10,198 bases of DNA from Clostridiales bacterium UBA1777 (GTDB taxonomy: Bacteria > Bacillota > Clostridia > Oscillospirales > Oscillospiraceae). The position numbers and the translations under genes were made by a program. The DNA is taken from assembly GCA_002315275.1 (NCBI GenBank), contig DCGN01000104.1:1-10198 (forward strand), in the 5' to 3' direction. The notes below the pieces were generated by a model. The model saw only the letters and a list, made by a program, of their open reading frames with translations, made no database searches and was not told where the DNA came from. This document shows positions 6,568 to 10,198 of this stretch, piece after piece (position 1 is the first letter of the stretch; each line of letters starts with the position of its first letter).

Positions 6568-7658
6568 AAAATACGATCGGAAGCTCCGTTTCTATAACGG
6601 TCTTCGGCGAGAGCCACGGCAAAGCCGTCGGCGCGGTGCTGGACGGGCTCTGCCCCGGCATCCCCGTTGACGGAGAGCGCATAGCAAACGCGCTTGTACG
6701 CCGCCGCCCGTCCGAGGCGGGGGAGTCCGCAAGGCGCGAGAGCGATAAATTCGAGATAATAAGCGGCGTTTTCAACGGCTGTACAACGGGCTCGCCGCTG
6801 TGCACCGTCATCCCCAATGAGGACGTACAGAGCGAGGCGTATGAGCGCGGGCTCTGCCGCCCCTCCCATGCTGACCTTGCCGCCTATGTGAAGTATCACG
6901 GCTTCGAGGACTACCGCGGCGGCGGGCACTTCTCCGGCAGAGTCACCGCGCCGATAGTCGCCGCGGGCGAGATATGCGCCGCAGCGCTTGAGATGCTCGG
7001 CATAAGGCTCGCCACGCATATTTCGGCGCTCGGTGATGTGACCGACACACCCTTCGCAGGCCACGCGGCAGATATAGTCGCGCTCAGAAAAGCCGCTTTT
7101 CCCACCCTTTCCGAAAGCGCGGCGGAAAAGATGCGCGCCGTCATCGCCTCCGCAAGAGATAGGGGCGACAGCATCGGCGGCATTACGGAGACGGCTGTTG
7201 CAGGTCTCCCCGCGGGCGTTGGCGAGCCGTTGTTTGACAGCGTCGAGGGCGTTCTCAGCCATGCGCTTTTTGCGATAGGCGGCATAAAGGGCGTTGAATT
7301 CGGCGGCGGCTTCGATGCCTGCAGGCACCCCGGCTCGGAATATAACGATGCCCTCAGATACGAAAACGGCTCCGTCGTCACGAAAACGAATAATGACGGC
7401 GGCATAAACGGCGGCATCTCGAACGGTATGCCGATAATCTTCCGCTGCGCCGTCAAGCCCACGCCCTCGATCGCGATAGAACAGGAAACGGTTGACATAA
7501 TATCAAAAGAAAACACAGCGGCCGCGATAAAGGGCAGGCACGATGCCGCGATAATCCGCCGCATCTGCCCCGTGATCGACGCTGTCACCGCCATAGTCCT
7601 CTGCGATCTTCTCGCGCAGCGCTACGGGACGGACGTGTTTACAAAGGGGATAGGCTGA
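6564..7658 (+). CDS. aroC: Chorismate synthase
   Basis: Last step of the common pathway: 5-enolpyruvylshikimate-3-phosphate to chorismate with loss of phosphate, requiring reduced FMN. The 364-aa length is normal. Seen motifs are GESHG (15-19, with H18), RRRPSEAGES (46-55), RPSHAD (99-104, with the second conserved histidine H102), RGGGHFSGR (118-126), NNDGGINGGISNG (276-288) and GRHD (324-327, with D327). No flavin reductase domain is attached, so it should be the monofunctional bacterial type fed by a separate reductase. It starts at a TTG overlapping the aroB stop by 4 nt, and its own TGA shares one base with the next ATG. ATA is the commonest isoleucine codon here (19 of 32). Confidence 0.97.
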   Translation: MKNTIGSSVSITVFGESHGKAVGAVLDGLCPGIPVDGERIANALVRRRPSEAGESARRESDKFEIISGVFNGCTTGSPLCTVIPNEDVQSEAYERGLCRPSHADLAAYVKYHGFEDYRGGGHFSGRVTAPIVAAGEICAAALEMLGIRLATHISALGDVTDTPFAGHAADIVALRKAAFPTLSESAAEKMRAVIASARDRGDSIGGITETAVAGLPAGVGEPLFDSVEGVLSHALFAIGGIKGVEFGGGFDACRHPGSEYNDALRYENGSVVTKTNNDGGINGGISNGMPIIFRCAVKPTPSIAIEQETVDIISKENTAAAIKGRHDAAIIRRICPVIDAVTAIVLCDLLAQRYGTDVFTKGIG

Positions 7659-8893
7659 TGCGTTACGGGCTTATAGGCTACCCCTTGGGTCACAGCTATT
7701 CGAGAGAGATCCACGCCGCTATTGCGCCATATGAGTATGAGCTTCACGAGCTTGCGCCCGATGAGCTTGACGCGTTTTTCAAGGCACGCGAGTTTGCGGG
7801 CATCAACGTGACGATCCCGTACAAGCAGACCGTTATAAAATATCTGGATGAGATATCTCCGGAGGCGGAACGCATCGGCGCTGTCAATACGGTCATAAAC
7901 CGCGGCGGCATGCTCTGCGGCTATAACACGGACTTTGCCGGCATGAAGGCTCTCGCCGAGCGCATCGGCATCAAGCCCGCGGACAAAAAGACCCTCGTTC
8001 TCGGCACGGGCGGCACGTCGAAAACGGCGCGCGCCGTGCTTGCCTCGATGGGCGCGGGCGAGATAGTAACTGTCTCGCGCGGCGCGAGGGACGGTGCAGT
8101 CTCCTATACCGAGGCCTGCGCTCTGCACGCAGACGCCGCATACGTTTTCAACACAACTCCCGTCGGCATGCTCCCGCACGCGGACGCTTCCCCGATAGAC
8201 CTCTCCCTCTTCAAAATGCTTGAGGGCGTTCTCGATGTGGTGTACAATCCTCTGAGAACGAAGCTCGTTTCCGAGGCACGCTCCCTCGGCATTCCGGCGG
8301 AGGGCGGGCTTTACATGCTTGCCTCGCAGGCCGTATACGCAAGCGCACTCTTTCTCGGCAGGGAAGCAAGCGCCGAGGATACCGCTAAGGCCTACGCCGC
8401 GGTGTACGGTGCAAAGCGCAATATCGTCCTCATCGGTATGCCCTCCTGCGGCAAAACGTCGGTCGGGCAGGAGATAGCGCAAAGCCTCGGCAGACGCTTC
8501 GCCGATACGGATGAGCTTATAAAAGCCGACGTGGGCGATATAGCTTCGTACTTCGCCGCTCACGGTGAGGCGAGCTTCAGAGCGCTTGAGCGCGCGGCCA
8601 TAGCCTCTCTCGCGGATGAGACGGGGCTTGTCATCGCAACGGGCGGCGGCGCACCGATGTATGAAGAAAACCTCGCGCATCTTCGCCGAAACGGCACTCT
8701 CGTCTTTATCGACAGAGCGCTCGATAACCTCACGGCGACGGCCTCGAGACCCCTCTCTGCGGACAGAGCTCTCCTCGCAAAGCGCTTTGAGGAGCGGTAC
8801 GCAAGATATATTTCCGCCGCCGATATCAGCGTTGACGGCAACGGTTCTGTCGCCGAAACGGCAGAAAAGATCATTAAGGAGCTTTCTATATGA
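7658..8893 (+). CDS. aroE-aroK: Bifunctional shikimate dehydrogenase-shikimate kinase fusion
   Basis: One 411-aa reading frame carries two consecutive pathway enzymes. Residues 1 to about 250 are shikimate dehydrogenase (3-dehydroshikimate to shikimate with NADPH): GHSYSREIH (11-19), catalytic K56 in NVTIPYK, catalytic D92 in NTDFAG, the dinucleotide loop GTGGTSK (116-122), NTTPVG (165-170) and Q224. Residues about 253-411 are shikimate kinase (shikimate plus ATP to shikimate-3-phosphate): P-loop GMPSCGKT (260-267), DTD (283-285), FR at 307-308 with E311, GGG (329-331) and RPL (364-366) in the lid. Only a few residues separate the domains. Both active sites look intact and there is no internal stop or frameshift. 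The order dehydrogenase then kinase follows metabolic flow. It overlaps aroC by 1 nt and aroQ by 4 nt. Confidence 0.95.
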   Translation: MRYGLIGYPLGHSYSREIHAAIAPYEYELHELAPDELDAFFKAREFAGINVTIPYKQTVIKYLDEISPEAERIGAVNTVINRGGMLCGYNTDFAGMKALAERIGIKPADKKTLVLGTGGTSKTARAVLASMGAGEIVTVSRGARDGAVSYTEACALHADAAYVFNTTPVGMLPHADASPIDLSLFKMLEGVLDVVYNPLRTKLVSEARSLGIPAEGGLYMLASQAVYASALFLGREASAEDTAKAYAAVYGAKRNIVLIGMPSCGKTSVGQEIAQSLGRRFADTDELIKADVGDIASYFAAHGEASFRALERAAIASLADETGLVIATGGGAPMYEENLAHLRRNGTLVFIDRALDNLTATASRPLSADRALLAKRFEERYARYISAADISVDGNGSVAETAEKIIKELSI

Positions 8894-9330
8894 AGATTCT
8901 CGTAATTAACGGGCCCAATATGAACCTTCTCGGCATGCGTGAGCCGAATATCTACGGCAGAGACAGCTATGCCGAGCTGACAGATATGATCGAGTTCCAC
9001 GCCATCGAGCTGAACATAGAGGTCACCTGCGTGCAGACAAATCACGAGGGCACTATTATCGACTGGATGCAGCGCGCCTTCTTCGAGGGGGTGGACGGTA
9101 TCATCCTCAATCCCGCCGGCTATACGCATACGAGCGTCGCCATCGGAGACGCCGTCCGCAGCATCACGATCCCAACGGTCGAGGTGCATATTACGGACAT
9201 AAATAACCGCGAGGCGTTCCGCCGGACGAATTATATCAAGGATGCCTGCGCCAAGTCCGTTGTCGGCAAGGGCTTCAACGGCTATATCGAGGCAATGGAC
9301 TATCTCTACTCCGTCTGTTCAAAGAAATGA
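8890..9330 (+). CDS. aroQ: Type II 3-dehydroquinate dehydratase
   Basis: Dehydrates 3-dehydroquinate to 3-dehydroshikimate, between AroB and AroE. The 146-aa length is typical of the dodecameric type II enzyme. GPNMNLLGMREPNIYG (8-23) contains the flexible-loop R17 and the catalytic Y22; QTNHEG (49-54), NPAGYTHTS (74-82) and EVH (98-100, with general acid H100) follow, then RE.FR (107-111). Two positions differ from the usual text: AG replaces AA after NP, and HITD replaces the usual HxSN after EV, in the part that contacts substrate. The ATG overlaps the fusion-gene stop (ATGA), with AAGGAG (8876-8881) 8 nt upstream. Symbol as used for type II dehydroquinase, not chorismate mutase. Confidence 0.95.
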   Translation: MKILVINGPNMNLLGMREPNIYGRDSYAELTDMIEFHAIELNIEVTCVQTNHEGTIIDWMQRAFFEGVDGIILNPAGYTHTSVAIGDAVRSITIPTVEVHITDINNREAFRRTNYIKDACAKSVVGKGFNGYIEAMDYLYSVCSKK

Positions 9331-10198
9331 GAGTGACCGTCGGCTGTGGAAAAGCGGCGGGCAGTATTGCCGCGCCGCCTTCAAAAAGCTTCACGCACAG
9401 GGCACTGCTCTGCGCGGCGCTGTCGCGCGATGAGAGCGTTATCCGAAACGTCTCTCTCTCGGGCGATATCCGTGCCACGCTTGAGTGCGTCTCCGCCCTC
9501 GGGCGTAGCTACGCCGTGAGAGACGGGGCGGTGTATTTCCCGCAGGAGGATGCCCGCCCGGACGGCAGCGTCTATCCCTGCGCCGAGAGCGGCAGCACGC
9601 TTCGCTTCTTTATCCCTGCTGCGCTTGCGCGTTCGGATGAAGCGGTCTTTTCCTGCTCAAAGCGGCTCACGGAGCGCGGCATCGGCATATACGAGGCGCT
9701 TTTCACCGGGCGCGGCATCGCCGTTGAGCACACGCCGGGGCTTATCACCGTCCGCGGAGCGCTCAAGCCGGGGAGCTATTCATTTGCGGGAGATGTCAGC
9801 AGTCAGTTCGCGAGCGGGCTTCTCATGGCGCTTCCGATGCTTGACGGAAACAGCACGCTTGAGCTTATTCCTCCCGTCGAGAGCAGGCCGTATATTGACC
9901 TCACACTCCGCGTTATGCGCGCCTTCGGCGTGACGGCGGATGAGGAGAGGGAAAACCTCTTCGTTATCCGCGGCGGTCAGCGCTATGCGTGCCGCGAGCT
10001 AACCGTTGAAGGGGACTGGTCAAACACAGCTCCCTTTATGCTTTTGAACCACCTCGGCGGCAGCGTAGAAGTAACGGGGCTTGATGAGCTGAGCGCTCAG
10101 GGTGACCGTGTCTGCGCAAGGCTGTTCGATGAGCTTCGGCAGGGGAGAGAAATCGACATTGCCGACTGTCCCGATCTCGGGCCGATAATGATGGCTGC
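9327..10198 (+). CDS. aroA: 3-phosphoshikimate 1-carboxyvinyltransferase (EPSP synthase), 3' end missing
   Basis: Transfers the enolpyruvyl group of PEP to shikimate-3-phosphate. About 290 residues are present, roughly two thirds of the usual 410-430; the frame is open to the right edge. The start ATG overlaps the aroQ stop by 4 nt. Family motifs are PPSKSFTHRA (17-26; K20, S21 and R25 correspond to E. coli K22, S23, R27), ESGSTLRF (87-94), DVSSQF, ESRPYIDLTL, EGDWSNTAPF and CPDLGPIMM, the last holding the likely catalytic aspartate. The loop at 87-94 corresponds to NAGTAMRP of E. coli: the glycine equivalent to G96 is kept, T97 becomes Ser and P101 becomes Phe. Motif style resembles clostridial enzymes rather than the E. 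coli class. Confidence 0.94.
   Translation, partial: MRVTVGCGKAAGSIAAPPSKSFTHRALLCAALSRDESVIRNVSLSGDIRATLECVSALGRSYAVRDGAVYFPQEDARPDGSVYPCAESGSTLRFFIPAALARSDEAVFSCSKRLTERGIGIYEALFTGRGIAVEHTPGLITVRGALKPGSYSFAGDVSSQFASGLLMALPMLDGNSTLELIPPVESRPYIDLTLRVMRAFGVTADEERENLFVIRGGQRYACRELTVEGDWSNTAPFMLLNHLGGSVEVTGLDELSAQGDRVCARLFDELRQGREIDIADCPDLGPIMMA

Noticed and set aside
6309..7328. Minus-strand open frame of 339 codons opposite aroB/aroC
   Set aside because: Lies across two well-supported genes and has no recognisable motif; antisense shadow.
7622..8680. Minus-strand open frame of 352 codons opposite aroE-aroK
   Set aside because: Antisense to a bifunctional enzyme with two intact active sites; no motif.
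9550..9933. Plus-strand 127-codon frame within aroA
   Set aside because: Out-of-frame with aroA, rich in Ser/Arg/Ala, with no motif; a frame shadow of EPSP synthase.

Overview
This window looks like chromosomal DNA from a moderately GC-rich Firmicute of the gut-clostridium type (Oscillospiraceae/Ruminococcaceae-like). That is an inference from three things: a CBS/DRTGG-type manganese pyrophosphatase, a type II dehydroquinase with an EPSP synthase of clostridial motif style, and strong AGGAG-type ribosome binding sites. No species can be named from the sequence alone.

Layout. (1) Positions 1-1249, minus strand: a near-consensus promoter, a long leader of about 165 nt, a creatininase-family amidohydrolase, and the start of a protein resembling the clostridial 'glucosamine-6-phosphate isomerase' family, which runs off the left edge. 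(2) Positions 1297-3860, minus strand: a two-gene unit, ppaC (family II pyrophosphatase with regulatory CBS-DRTGG-CBS insert) then dapF (diaminopimelate epimerase), with its own promoter and a strong intrinsic terminator. (3) Positions 3852-3889: a compact divergent promoter region with a perfect inverted repeat between the two -10 boxes. (4) Positions 3884-10198, plus strand: a tightly packed operon of a CCA-adding-type tRNA nucleotidyltransferase, a stand-alone chorismate mutase, aroB, aroC, an aroE-aroK fusion, aroQ (type II dehydroquinase) and aroA, the last cut by the right edge.

Function. The plus-strand operon encodes every step from DAHP to chorismate: AroB makes dehydroquinate, AroQ dehydrates it, the AroE half of the fusion reduces dehydroshikimate, the AroK half phosphorylates shikimate, AroA adds enolpyruvyl and AroC makes chorismate. 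Chorismate mutase then commits chorismate to prephenate (Phe/Tyr). DAHP synthase and the prephenate-processing enzymes are not in the window. Junctions from the tRNA nucleotidyltransferase to aroA range from a 4-nt overlap to a 2-nt gap, so translational coupling is likely. DapF feeds lysine and peptidoglycan synthesis; the pyrophosphatase pulls biosynthetic reactions forward by removing PPi.

The left 1.25 kb differs from the rest in codon use: none of its 27 Ile codons is ATA, whereas 19 of 32 in aroC are. This suggests a different origin or an assembly join near the terminator. I see no CRISPR array, tRNA, rRNA, insertion sequence or phage gene. Most of the window is ordinary amino-acid biosynthesis, and no clearly new system is visible. 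The better leads are the structured leader, the compositional break, the AroE-AroK fusion, and the variant active-site loop in AroA.
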